A stretch of 64,000 bases of DNA from the NCBI RefSeq assembly GCF_015706575.1, contig NW_024037058.1, forward strand, positions 12,483,547-12,547,546. Reading direction: 5' to 3'. Below, piece by piece: positions 46,175-57,989 of this stretch. The notes below the pieces were generated by a model. The model saw nothing but the letters and a program-made list of their open reading frames with translations. It was not told the origin of the DNA and made no database searches. Position numbers and translations under genes: made by a program. Every line of letters begins with the position of its first letter. Position 1 is the stretch's first letter. The DNA comes from Patiria miniata. Lineage: Eukaryota; Echinodermata; Asteroidea; Valvatida; Asterinidae.

Positions 46175-49100
46175 GTGAGTCATTGTTTTCTGTCTGCACT
46201 CTGAAAATACTGGGTTAGTGTCGACTCGAAATCTGGGGCCTACTTGACCTGACCCTCTTCCGGCAGTTCCGGGTCAAAATGGCAATTTGTCGTGTTAACA
46301 GATGACACTTTTCTCGGTCAAAATAACATTGAGGCCTGTTTGCGGAAAAAATGAAACTTTTTGTTGGTCAAAATGACATTTTGTGTGTGAGAGTCTTTTT
46401 GTCCCGGAAAAGTGTCAGGTAATATCTCACCCGGATTTGGATCAAACTTTACCGGAAACTTTTAAGAGTGCTCGGGCAGCCTCAGTTAAACCTGCCAATC
46501 ACATGCGCTGCGACAGAACCGTATGAATGCCCAGGCAGATCCGGGGGGGGGGGGGGCAAAGGGGGCCATGCACCACCCCACAAACGAACCCATTTTTTTT
46601 TGTTTAAGCGACGTCGCAATAAAGGCAGGCAATGAGTACACGACCATCTTTTCCTCAAAAAACATTAGTTAAAGTGGTCAGAAATTTCCTCAGTTCGCAC
46701 CACAGAGCATCTAGAATCGATACAATTTTCTGGGCCCTTAGCGGGCCCAGAACCCCACGCCGTAAGTTTTTTGACCCACTTTTTGGGGGACCAAAAAAAA
46801 TTCGGTTTGGCCACTGGTTTCGGGATTTATATTCATATGATCCTTCTTCAAAATGCAATGAGACGTGACTATCTAGAATGTTGATCGGGGAATTCCATCC
46901 ATGTTTAATCTGTTGAAACTTTGCGAGAGTCACTCATTCGTCGCACACACTATTTACGCCGCCATATAATTATGTTTCCATTTAATGCATAGCTTTCATT
47001 TTCAAGATGGCGTACCCTGAGAAAGTTCTATGTATGAGTCTAGGAACACTTTTAAAGGACTTGAGTTCAACAATCACCCCGTTGGTAAATAATAAAAGCA
47101 ACACATACATGTGGGTCATTTTATCAACTAAGGATCCAAATTGTGACATTTTAATAATAATAATAATAGTGGCATCTTATTAAGCGCAACAGGTCCATCA
47201 CTCAGCGACGCTCACGTCGCTAGTATTGGTACACTGTAATTTTCAATTCAAATATCATTAAACTTGGTTTCCAACTTTTTATTTATAATTCTTTTGGTAG
47301 GTGGTTTTTCATAATCACTGTTAAAGACGACTGCATTAGTTAAGGAGAACATCAGAATATATTATTAAATATAAAATCATAGATATATTTTTAATAAATG
47401 TGTTTTATTAAATCACAGATATCAGTTTAACAGTAACAGGAAAAAAGTTGACCCCAAATTTATACAAAGAACCATTTGTAATATTTTAGCATGACATGAC
47501 ACTTTTCTTTGTCAAAATGACATCTGTCTGTTTTGAAAGAACACTGTTATTGGTCATAATGACATTTTGAGTGCAAGAGAATAATAAACTGATGTCAGAT
47601 CAACAGGTATAGGAAAAAAATCTAACCCTCAAATTATGGAAAGACAACATTCGTAATATTTCAGCATCGTAATTTATATTAAAAGGGCCTTCAATAATGG
47701 CTACTTATTTTTTGCAGGTTTGCATTTGGCTGTATTCCGAGGTGAGAGTGGCAAGGTGTACATCACGGATGCATACTGCCCTCACCTTGGCGCCAATCTA
47801 GCCATTGGCGGGAAGGTGAAGGGGGAGTGTATTGAGTGTCCTTTCCACGGGTGGACATACCGTGGGGATGATGGTAAATGCGTCAAAATCGGCTACGCAG
47901 AAAAGGGTAAGTATTAACAAAAAAATGATCAGATAAATAATATGATGTGAACGAAAATGTGACTCCATGATATTTGACTGGTTCATGTTGAGATTAACAA
48001 GAAAAGGCAGGCGTAAGCCTATAGTACATCTGCTGGTCACAAGAGGGCACTATATTCTATTGAATGTATTCTGAATGGCTGTTCACGCCGGATGTCTTTT
48101 ATGGCTCTGGCATACACAATGGGCCAGATTAAGTACTGTCATTGGTGTATTCAGTAGCGTAACCTAGTTGCAAAATGCAAAGGGTTACAGATTTGAACAG
48201 GAAAATTGGGACGCTGATTAGAAGCAAAATCAGGACGGTGAAAATTGCACGGGACGAAAATTCAATTTTGCTACGGGCCAACAAAACTCTGCTCCTGCAG
48301 GTCATCCTATACGATAGCACGGCCCGGCTTTCTTCCCTAGTCTACAAACACAAGTGACAGTCACTCAGACAGTCATACAAAGAGGACACTACGGTGGCCC
48401 TCTTGGGCAAGCAAAACTTAGCTATCCCGGGTGATCCGGTTGACATCAAGATCAGAAGGCGAAGCCAATCAAGAGACAGGCAGAGTGTGCAGACGATGTG
48501 TTTTAGAGATTCAGTTTTTATTGCCCGCGGTTGTTAGACATGTTACTTCTCAGAGGAAATTTTGAATTTGGGGACGTTTATCTCATTTGGTTTCGCCCTA
48601 TATTGACCTAAAAGTGACGTGGCACGGTCGTTTTATTGGGGGTAGACAATTATTGAAAAGGACAGCTGCACATCTGTGACGAAATGTAGACACTTTTTCC
48701 CCCTCCGGACACTTGGCCTCCGTAAAATCAAAAAAGCTAGGGGGGGGGGGGGCTTTTGCACACTAACGGACAATATACGGTGCTTTTCAGGGCAATATGT
48801 GCGTGCACATCAAAGAAACGCACCCAGAAAGGCCGATGGTACAAAAAATGGGCAACACTTCTTTTTAAAAAGAGCACTTGTTCAGAAAAAAGGGCACTTG
48901 TTCAAAAAAAAGGGCACTCTTTACAAATTATTTTGAGGGAACGCTGGTGTAAAAATGGTATTAGAATGGAAAACGGCAGCCTTTACAACAGATTGGGGGT
49001 GGGGTAATACCCCCTTACCTCCCCCCCCCCCCCTCCCCGCTGGCTACGCCTATGCCTAATCAAAAGCATGTATTGTATGTATAATCAGATCAAAAAGTAA

Positions 49101-52100
49101 TTATAAGATTGTACTATCCGAAGGCTTGCGAACAAAATGACGTTTTCAAGTGCTTGGGTGAGTCTCGAACTCAATGCCTTCGCTTAATACTATAGTGAGG
49201 ACGCCGTTTTAACTAACCACTATGTGCCTAAACATGTAGACTGGCTGAGTCGAATCTGAAAGAGCAATGTTAACAAAAACAAAAACACAAAACAACAGAA
49301 TTAATTCTTATACACCCCGCCCCATGTGAAATCTTGGATCGGACTAAAAAACTGCTGCCTTGGAGATAAAAAAGTTCATAACCCAGTTAAATAAAATCTA
49401 CGTCAAGTGTCTAGATAAATTATTCGACGAGCAAGGTAGATTGTTGTAGGCCTAACATAAAATAAACTTAACCCTTGGCTAAGATGAAGTGGCCCAAAAC
49501 ACCCCGGTCCTGATAAGATAATAAACAAAAACACATGCATTAGATAACAGGATAAAAAAAGAAGAAAATGTTGACCATTGAACTATTTATGTAAACATGC
49601 ATCTGTATTTTATGTACTAAAAATAGCCCGACGCTTTGCCTAGAGGCCCGGGGTGTTTGTAGCCACGGGGATGCTTACCAAAACTGTCTGCAGAAATTCA
49701 GAGGGTTGTCGGATGTGGGAAAAGTTTGAAAACGGAAGAAGTAGTGATTGGTGGCCACTTGGAGTTTCTTTGCTCAAAATATATGACACTGTATAGCCGC
49801 CTAGCCGTGTTTAAAATGCCAGTTTGTAGTTTTTGTAGGTTTTGTGTGTGCGCTGAAAAATCGGACCGATCTGACCAAACAGGGAGCATTTGTTCTAGAA
49901 CAGCCCTTGTTGATACCTTTAAAATATGTTTTCCCCTCCCATAGGTTCCGCCCACTGAAAAAAAACACTGCCGCGGAAAAGCGAACGCGCGGCGCGGCCA
50001 TGTTTGTTATTGTCTATTGGGTGCAACTCTGCATTAAAATTCAGTGTTAATTGCCCACACTTTCAAAAATGCTCAGAACTCTCACAGGTATTCAAGCTGC
50101 ACAGAACAATGATGATCAACATGTCATCTTTCATTTTCTTTTTATTTTTGGGTGGGTTGACCTCTGACTTTTTCAGATATTCTCACCCAAAGAAGGCGAC
50201 CCCTATTTTCCCGAATGCGGAAAAGTAGCAATCTTGAAAAACGATCCCTCAACAGCAAGGCAAAATAGCGCCACTTTCGAGCCCAATTGCATCCAAAAAT
50301 GCTCAGAATTGGAAGCCCCAAGTTCGGGCCAAAGGTTCGTTGCCTCTTCAATTCCCCAACGTAATGGCTCTAGTGGCGCATCCAAGGGGGTTGGTCGGGG
50401 GGGGGCTTGAGATTTTTTTTTTTTTTAGTATTTGTATTTGTTTAATATCTGCCAAAATTCGTGGATCCGCCCCTGGACATTGGGAAACAGGAATAAGAAA
50501 GTGTCACACTGGATACAATATATTTTGGTCAGGCTGACGTACCTTAGGCATGGTATTTGAACCCTTTCACTACTACCGGCTCCGTTTGGCACCAAAGTTC
50601 GACGCCACTTCCTCACCGGTGGTTCCTTTTGGTACCAAGCTATGTTGCATTGTGCGAAAATATGAATAGCACCCCCTCTCGACGAAATGTCTATCTGGCA
50701 TATGCGTTCACGGTAGTTAAGTTATAGCTCCATGGTTGAAACATATCGAACAGATTACTGAATTACGTAAATATAAAACTCTTCCTCTAGTCCCCATGAT
50801 GTAATGTTGCTAGGGGAATTAGCAAATTTGCCTGCACGTCCGATTTGAACAGGGGGCCTTGAACTTGTTCCTAAATACATGGATTGGCGCTGGCGGGTCC
50901 GGTTACATAATCCTGGTAAACACATATCAAGGGTAATAAACATGCAGGCGGTGCATCTCGTTCACATATTGTTTTCATCTCCTGGACAAGCAATGAGCTC
51001 AGTCTTTCCTCCACGAAGTACGAGGGGCTACACAATAAAGAAATGTTTCCAAATGTGGTTGGTAATGGAGGGTCATCATTAGTGCTTTATTCTCCTGGCA
51101 GCCAAAGGGTTCAACAAAATAAACAATGCTTCCCTTCATAATCATTAGATAAGAATTACAAAATAAACAAAAAATGCAATGAAGAAATCTTTTTTTTTTC
51201 GAATGTTAAATTATGTACTTTCTTCTATGTACTTTGTGCTTTGTGCTTTGCTGATTCAAGGAACAAAAAACAGGTGTTTTAATCCTAACTTGTGGAGATT
51301 TTATCTCATTAGATATGCTTTTTGAGAAAACAGCGTCAATACAATTTTTCTCAACGCAAGCATAGGTTTACCTAACCGTCTCGGAACACAAATGATGGTA
51401 ATGCTTTTTTCTCAACAAAAATGACAGCAAACTTTGCGCAATGATATCACAGGAAACGTACGTGATCCCGTTATTTACTTACAATCCAGTGAGATATCTC
51501 TTTTTGACAGTCTCGTTTTTGAGTGTTTGCAAATGGTGTCCCTCACCTTTTACATCCTAGTGCCAGACTTTGTCAAGGTGGACACGCATCGATGCCATGA
51601 AGTCGCCGGCTTCATTTGCGTATGGTTTCATGCTGAGAAGGAGGAGCCTAGCTGGTATCCGCTAGAGGGCGTGGAGGCCAAGATGAGCACAATGGGCAAA
51701 GTTGGATTCTTCGAAGCCTACGTGGAATGTCACGCACAGGTACAGGACACAGGGCAATATCGCCTGAGACACCAATGATGAATACATCACTTTACAAGTA
51801 ATTGGATTAAATACTCACAACTTCCCAATTTGGACGTTTTAAGACACATGTCAGATTAAAACTTAATTGTCCCTATTCGTATTTTCTGTTCAATGTTTGG
51901 TTTTGTTTATGTTTGTTTGTCTTTTCACCTCAAGATGATTGTCCCCGCATGCATTTCGGAAGACTCGGTGCTGTTAAGGAAATTAATCCCTCGATTCTAC
52001 TGCAATAAAAGAAACAACTTTCGGCTCCAATTTCATTCGTAGAACTCAGAAATAGAAGTTCAAAGACAAGCCCCGAGATAAAATATGTCACTGCTCTACA

Positions 52101-55100
52101 AACCCTTACCAACAATATACAAGGGTCACAACACCCCCCAGCTCTGTCAATTTTTTCCAAAGAAATTCATGAAAACATGCTAACACCCCCCCCCCCCCCC
52201 CGCTCTGACAACCAAAATTTGTTGTGTTTGTAATAATGTCCGTCTTGGACACTATAGGTAGAGAGCCAGCTTGGTTATTCCGTGATGTAGTGTTAATAAT
52301 CGTCGTATTTGAACAGCGCCCCCATTGAAAGTATGGTAACAAAAACTCCAAGTTAACACAAGATTTCAATATAATTATTGTAGTGGGAACCTACTGGGCT
52401 CTTGTCCTCCAAGTCAAGCAAAACGCAGAGAAAGGATACTCAAAAGACAGCTAGCTCTTATTTATTTCGCCAAACAGACTCTGCGGCCAACTCGCCGCAG
52501 CGCTATCAGAACTGCAACTGCTGATTCCCAGCAGCATAGAGACAAACAGTCGAGCACATCTTCACAAAATGTATTACATTGTAAACATTTTATCCCTGGC
52601 GTCTGGCCAAACCCTTCCCGGGCCCGTGTGTCTAAAAAAATTCACAAGCAGTCTATTTATAGAGCCTATTTCCGGAGCCTACACTTGGCTAGACAAATGA
52701 ACTGGGTCAGCGCACCTGTGACTCAACGCGTAACAATGCGCCGCCAGAGCCCTCCGGATCCGGCGGGCGGCTAGTGAAAAAAATTCAACAACAAAAGTGC
52801 TAGACAAACTGTCCTTTACATTCTATCAACTGTTAAAAAAAAACACGAATTATGTTGAGGTGCTAGAAATATACTTTGGTCAACAATACAATCCAAACAG
52901 TCTGCGAAAGTCAGTTAAAAGTTTGTCTATGTATAGTTATTTTATCAGTTACGTGCGTCTACTGAAGTATTCATAGTTTGCTATCTTAATTCGTTTCGTA
53001 TCTCCTTAATTTATATGTTGCAGGATATTATTGAGAATGGTGGAGACATACCCCACCTGAATGTCGTCCACGGACCGTAAGTAATATTGGTTTTTGGTCT
53101 GTTTCTTTTGTTGCTTTACTGGTCTTTTCTTTTGACCCCTCCTCCTCCCCGTTTTTCCCTTTTTTTGTAGAATTTGTGAAGTGCAGTCATGAAGCATTGC
53201 TGTCCGGTTAATTTTTAACCATACTATTGGAGTGTATAGGGACATGTACTTGCCACGCGACGCAGTGTACAGTGTCCCATTAAAAGTGTTCGTCTAACTA
53301 TTTTTGAAATAACTTCAAACCATAAAGTCAATGTTGAGATTTTGAGTTGAACATAATTATACTCCTTATCTTAGGCCTTGTGACACTTAATCAATAGGCA
53401 CCTTAAAACGGGGCCAAAAAAAGACTCCCTTCAACTCGGCTCAATGCACATGCAATCTTAGGAGCACATTCCTCACAAGCATTGCTTCTTTATGGGACCC
53501 TCCGCAGTATTACCCATCTTCCATACTAATTGTTTGTTTCATCTTCATCTTTATTCTAAATGGTTTTTTTTTCTGCTACTCTAATTAAGATTGTCATTGT
53601 CATTGTCATCCGTGATATTTTGGTACTGTGGTAATATACTGAACTTAACTGAAGTCTCCAAGACGAAAATTAAAGGCAAAATAACTTCAATTCCATATAT
53701 TTTTTATAGCTTTCCAAAAACTGGTGGAAAAGTGTAATTCAGATAGTGTGGATCCAGTGGACACATTTTCGGGCCAATGCAAGCATTATAAACATTGGTA
53801 GCCTACTTTGGAAGACAAACACGCCACACATTCAGCCAACGTCTTTGTACATTTTGTTATACATTTTGTTATACACCATTTGGGGTTTTTATTTCAAGTT
53901 GCTCTAGTGGCTTATTTTTGAAACATTGACTGCCCCCGAAAATATTTGCTTGCCCCCCCCAAAAAAAAAATACTGGCGCTGCCACAGTTTGTAGAAGAAA
54001 ACAGCTTTTTAAAGAGTTTGCTTTAAAAGAACAGGGCAGCTTCAATAACCGAACGAACCATGTTGTTTTCCGTAAAATAGTTACGGATATCTATTTTCCA
54101 TTTTTAGACAAATATACGAAAAGCACTACACCGGAACATTTGAGCAGCACGAAACCAAGAAACATATCGGCATTACCGCCTCCTCGTTTGTCCGGAAAGA
54201 CTCCAAAGGTCTCTGGAGTTATTTCAGTCCCGCTAAGAAAGAAAAGAGGGAGCAGTACCAGGAGCAGGTAAATATCTTGACTTGCATTCAATGGTAGCCA
54301 GGGAAGCATTTTTGTTCAATTATTAAGGTGTGCCCTATTTATACTGGGACGTTGTTATCTACCCTTTTCCCTGCACTCTTGTCTTATAGTGTAGGTTAAA
54401 GCGGTTTCTCTACCTGCATGTTAAAAGGAAAGAAAATGAAGTCTAAAGTTGTTACCTACATCTAAGATATCTTTCAGTAAATGGATATACCTTGTTTGTG
54501 AGGTTTCCTCAAAAGTAATTTTGAGATTTTTGTAATCAATCAAACGTAGGAATAGTTATATTATTTCCCATATGGTAGGGATCCGGGACGGCAGTCTGGT
54601 AGTCGCACGTTCAGATTCTGCTACGGGTGCCACCTATTAATTCAATTTATCGAATAAAAAACCAAGAGATATTAGTTTGGGGTACGTACTCAAGCTATGT
54701 CGACTTTTTGATAACACCGCCGTTTCCCTGTTAGTCTGAGTATCACCGTCGTCTAAAGCAGTCCTCACTGTCCCCAGTCCAACGTGTGATATATCTAAGC
54801 CTGCACATTTTTACACATCATATCTTTCCGAAAATTATATATGCACGTCATATCATTCCGAAATGTTGATTGGTCAATTTGGATGTCATGTGTTTGTTAT
54901 ACAACAACAGGCAGACCCCATATAGAAAGCGGGCGCCTGAATGGTCAGAATGTCGAGGCCCGGGCAACTACCTGGTAGTTGCACAAAATAATCTGCTCGT
55001 ATATCATATACCATAGCTGCATGTGCACGTGGATGTTACGCTAAGGAATTAAACTGATAGAAGAGAGATACGTGATAGGCTATTTGTTACCGGCGTACTG

Positions 55101-56744
55101 TATTGTACTTGCACATTACAAAGCATTACGAATCACCTATACCCTTGTCGACTACTGGGAGTAGTTTTTTTGTGATGGTCTCTTAAGTTGAATGGCGTCT
55201 ACAAGCGTTGCAACGCGTTGGCTGGCGGTGGCACTAGGAAGAAAGCTCTAATTGAGGGGGGTAACGACACAGTATAACGATTTTTGCTGCATAAAAGCTG
55301 GTCCTAGTATGTGTGAGAAAGTACATTGATTTCATGGCAATTGGTTTGGACCGCCCCCTCCTCCCCATCCGCCCTGTACGCGTACCCGTGGAGTACGCAC
55401 TGTTATCCCCCCCCCCCCCCATTTCTTCGTGCGTATGGACTTTATAACGGCCCCTATACCACCATGCATTATTATTTTGATGGATGTTCCGTTTGTTTTT
55501 GTTTTGTCACTAATTTTGTTTTCACATTTTTATTTATTTTCGTTTAAATTAGCACGGGCCAGGCCTGTCCTTTGTACATTTCGGCAAGGAGCTCTTGGTT
55601 ATTGCCAACACACCCGTCGGGCCGCTCAGGCAAAAAGTGACCTTCACCCTGTACAGCCCGTATACCAAGGGACTCAAAAATGCAATCGTCAACAAGCTGC
55701 GATTGTATTTCAATTTCCTTGTTGTAAGTGCTCCTTGAAAAAGATCTTTTAACCCTTTTCCTCCACAAAAATAAAGAAACTTATTCAAATTGCACTCTGG
55801 GTAACGGAGGTCTGTCATATCATTCAATTTGTTAAAACAGTAAAAACAAGCGTTTATAAGTTAAACACGACTTAACACGCAGCGATTGCAATGTAATTGG
55901 AGTACTGTGGCCTCGTGGTTAAGGGCACTGATTAGTGGTCTGCGGGTAAAGCTGCCGGTTGTGGGTTCGAGTCCTGGCGGGGTCATGGTGCGTGTGCCCT
56001 TGGGCAAGGCACTTTGTCACTCATTGCTTCTCTCCACCCAGGAGTAAATGGGTACCTGTGAGGGCAGAGATGGTTATTGTGATTGAATTAGCATCCTTGC
56101 GCCTAACAGGCTGCATCGAGCTGTATACTCCCCAAGGAGCTGAGATAGTATTTGGAATGTTTCATGTGCCCAATGAGCAGGGTAATAATGATGTAGCGCC
56201 TTGAGCACCAGTCCTGGTGGATACGTGCGCTTTATAAATATCCACTATTATTATTATTATTAATTGGAATAGTTTTATTTGACTGGTTTTTTTTGGTATT
56301 ATTATGGTGACCCTGATCCAGTTTGCATATAGCGACCCTGATCCAGATTGCATACAGAGCATCTAGAATTCACTTTTTTTTCTGGACCCTTAAGCAAGCC
56401 CCCGAACCCCTCGCCGTAATTTCTGGACCCACTTTTTGGGGAACCAAATGTTCCCCCCCCCCCCCACCAAGATAAAAATATGTTCTGGACCGATATTTTT
56501 CGACCCGGATTTGGTCACGTCAGACAAGACGGGAATTATTATGTACTAATCAGTACCTGCAAATGTTTTGTTTAATACATAACAGCTACAAGGAGACTTT
56601 GTCATCTGGGCCAATAAGACCTACCTGAGCAAACCGCAGTACGTCAAGGAGGACAGTCCCACTGTCGCACATCGCCGATGGTTCTCCCAGTTCTACACAG
56701 AGCATAGCCCGAGGTACAACCCTCCTGACCCGCTGCAGTGGTGA
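45790..56744 (+). CDS. nvd: Cholesterol 7-desaturase (Neverland/DAF-36 type Rieske oxygenase), copy B
   Basis: Exons 45790-46174, 47718-47906, 51561-51739, 53024-53076, 54108-54267, 55553-55723 and 56586-56744 give 431 codons with the same intron phases as copy A. All Rieske ligands (CPH, CPFH) and the D-x2-H-x4-H motif are present, with no stop or frame break, so it reads as a working gene. About 30 residues differ from copy A, clustered in exons 1, 3, 5 and 6, while exons 2, 4 and 7 are identical in protein. Exon 5 is one codon shorter. Introns are longer than in A, mainly intron 2 (3.65 kb), because of inserted repeats. Expected role is the same: 7,8-dehydrogenation of cholesterol using the Rieske cluster to feed electrons to the mononuclear iron. 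Possible polyadenylation signal AATAAA at 57278-57283. Confidence 0.93.
46530..46900. mobile_element. G-rich DNA transposon fragment in intron 1 of copy B
   Basis: Starts near CAGGCAGATCCGGGGG, a hAT-type end, and includes AGAGCATCTAGAAT, CTGGGCCCTTAGCGGGCCC and GACCCACTTTTTGGGGGACC. The same phrases recur at 56355-56480. Target duplication not found. Confidence 0.5.
47155..47240 (-). mobile_element. SINE tail fragment
   Basis: The minus strand reads GTTGCGCTTAATAAGATGCC, then ACTATTATTATTATTATTA, like the 3' end of the tRNA-derived SINEs in this window. The head is absent. Confidence 0.5.
47718..47906 (+). CDS. nvd: nvd copy B exon 2 (Rieske iron-sulfur site)
   Basis: 189 nt, between a TTTGCAG acceptor and a GTAAGT donor. 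Contains CPHLG and CPFHGW; protein identical to copy A. Confidence 0.95.
48611..49054 (+). mobile_element. G-rich hAT-like element in intron 2 of copy B
   Basis: Starts AGTGACGTGGCACGGTC and ends GCTGGCTACGCCTATG, so the ends are imperfect inverted repeats of CAGTGRCGTAGC type. It has a G run near 48739, a ladder of AAAAAAGGGCAC words and a C run near the right end. It lies inside a larger stretch (48361-49230) that copy A lacks. A truncated inverted relative lies at 35440-35785. Confidence 0.6.
49147..49234 (-). mobile_element. tRNA-like SINE head
   Basis: The minus strand reads TAGTGGTTAGTTAAAACGG (A-box-like), then, about 45 bases on, GAGTTCGAGACTC (B-box-like). The spacing suits a tRNA-derived promoter, but the arms do not fold into a clean tRNA, so a SINE head is the likelier reading. 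Confidence 0.5.
49240..51560 (+). other. Remainder of intron 2 of copy B
   Basis: Mostly unrecognised. A short G-rich piece at 50370-50475 has ends AGTGGCGCATCC and GGATCCGCCCCTGG, like a small hAT-type MITE. No coding signal is seen. Confidence 0.4.
51561..51739 (+). CDS. nvd: nvd copy B exon 3
   Basis: 179 nt, same phases as copy A. Contains [11 protein letters not shown]; eight substitutions relative to A, most of them conservative. Confidence 0.9.
52383..52810 (+). repeat. Dispersed repeat in intron 3 of copy B
   Basis: Second copy of the repeat at 37420-37770, same orientation but in a different intron, with extra internal sequence (CCCGGGCCCGTG and TCCGGATCCGGCGGGC stretches). Class unknown. 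Confidence 0.6.
53024..53076 (+). CDS. nvd: nvd copy B exon 4 (iron-ligand micro-exon)
   Basis: 53 nt, between a TTGCAG acceptor and a GTAAGT donor. Encodes [12 protein letters not shown] with both iron-ligand histidines. Confidence 0.92.
54108..54267 (+). CDS. nvd: nvd copy B exon 5
   Basis: 160 nt, three fewer than copy [13 protein letters not shown] stands against [13 protein letters not shown]. The frame is kept. Confidence 0.9.
55553..55723 (+). CDS. nvd: nvd copy B exon 6
   Basis: 171 nt from [14 protein letters not shown] to LRLYFNFLV, phase 0 both sides, donor GTAAGT. Confidence 0.92.
55902..56260 (+). mobile_element. Full-length tRNA-derived SINE in intron 6 of copy B
   Basis: A tRNA-like head with an A box (TGGCCTCGTGGTTAAGGG, about 55908-55925) and a canonical B box GGTTCGAGTCC (55964-55974), then the body (CCTTGGGCAAGGCACTTTGT and GCGCCTTGAGCACC) and an ATT-repeat tail. 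It is flanked by TAATTGGA (55894-55901 and 56261-56268). Absent from copy A intron 6, so it inserted after the duplication. Confidence 0.88.
56355..56480. mobile_element. G-rich DNA transposon fragment
   Basis: Shares AGAGCATCTAGAAT, CTGGACCCTTAAGCAAGC and GACCCACTTTTTGGGGAACC with 46530-46900. Neither end resolved. Confidence 0.5.
56586..56744 (+). CDS. nvd: nvd copy B exon 7 and stop
   Basis: 159 nt including TGA; protein identical to copy A exon 7, preceded by an ATAACAG acceptor. Confidence 0.93.
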   Translation, partial: LQGDFVIWANKTYLSKPQYVKEDSPTVAHRRWFSQFYTEHSPRYNPPDPLQW

Positions 56745-57194
56745 AACCTACGACCATAGATAGGCTCTCCGAAAATCAATGCAAACAGGTTAAAACATTC
56801 ACTAAAAACCAACAAATTAACACAATTTCATCTGGAATAACAAACGCCTGACCCGAACTGAGCCATGAGATGCAAACGGGTCATGTCTTGACTATCTTGC
56901 AAAAAAAATGCTTCCATAGCTAAATGTTGATCACTTTTTAATTTTTGTGTGATAAATAATTTCAGTAAAGTATCAAAAAAATGCCATATTTTGATTCGAA
57001 TAATAAGTATCTGTATCAGTGCTTAATGTTAGTGTTGCTCAATTTCTACTTCTTTTTAAGATTAAGTTTTATATTCCTGTAGTTGATAGTTAAAGGTGTA
57101 GTGCGCAAAAAAATAAGGTATATAAGAATGAAGAAATCCCACAATGCATTATATTTGGAAGATATAGACCAATATTGTAATGCCTATCTTCAGG

Positions 57195-57483
57195 CATATG
57201 ATCAACATGAACTTTGCGAAAACAACATCCTTCGTACAGGATGTCATTATGATGAGATAATGATAAGGATGTCATTGAATAAATATAATGTCGAAATCTA
57301 TCTACGTTGTAAGATATCGTCATACCACAGAAAACATTTCACGATGTGAAAAAAAAACAATGCTGAAATATGAGCCGGAATCGTTTGGTTTCTATAATGT
57401 TGTTATCCCTATTTGCAGGCATGATCATGAACTTTGCGAAAACAACATCCTTCATCTTGGATGTCATTACGATGATATAATGA
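57195..57483 (+). repeat. Tandem repeat with small hairpins downstream of copy B
   Basis: A segment including GAACTTTGCGAAAACAACATC occurs at about 57195-57262 and again at about 57418-57483. In both, ACATCC...GGATGT can pair (ACATCCTTCGTACAGGATGT in the first). Copy A has a single, weaker version near 43678-43697. Confidence 0.55.
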
Positions 57484-57989
57484 TCGTTTGGTTTCTACAA
57501 CACTTTAGTGCTACTTAATTGTTTATATAGGCCTAGGTTCAATAGAAAGAGAAATGTAGTAAGCATGTCATCCTAGTTGATCTCTATTAGTGTCAATATA
57601 TGGGCCAAGGATATCTGAAGTATATCATAGAAATTTACGATGTATATTTTATGATATCTAAATTTGGTCTCAGTTTTACCTATGCCTGCAGACTACTATT
57701 TCGAAATCTTTAAATGTTCTGCAACAAAATAAAGTAACGTCGATAAAGAGAAAACAGAGACAAATTAAACAACTGAAAGAATCAAGCCTTAGTCGGCAAA
57801 TGCCAAACTAACAAGACAGAATTAGAACAGACTAGAACTTTTAGTGATTGGGGAGTTCAAAAATCAGGTCGCATTCAGTTTCTGTGAATGTTGTTATTTA
57901 GTTAACTGTTTTGATTTTCTTCAGTGTTATTACAAAGACTGTTATGGTGTATTAATTTTGATATAATATTTTAGAATTTAAAATTGGAT

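Noticed and set aside
55902-55980. A tRNA gene on the plus strand
   Set aside because: The A and B boxes are present, but the sequence runs into a SINE body with a tail and target duplication.
45790-56744. Copy B as a pseudogene
   Set aside because: All splice sites, reading frames and metal ligands are intact, and the one length change is a whole codon.
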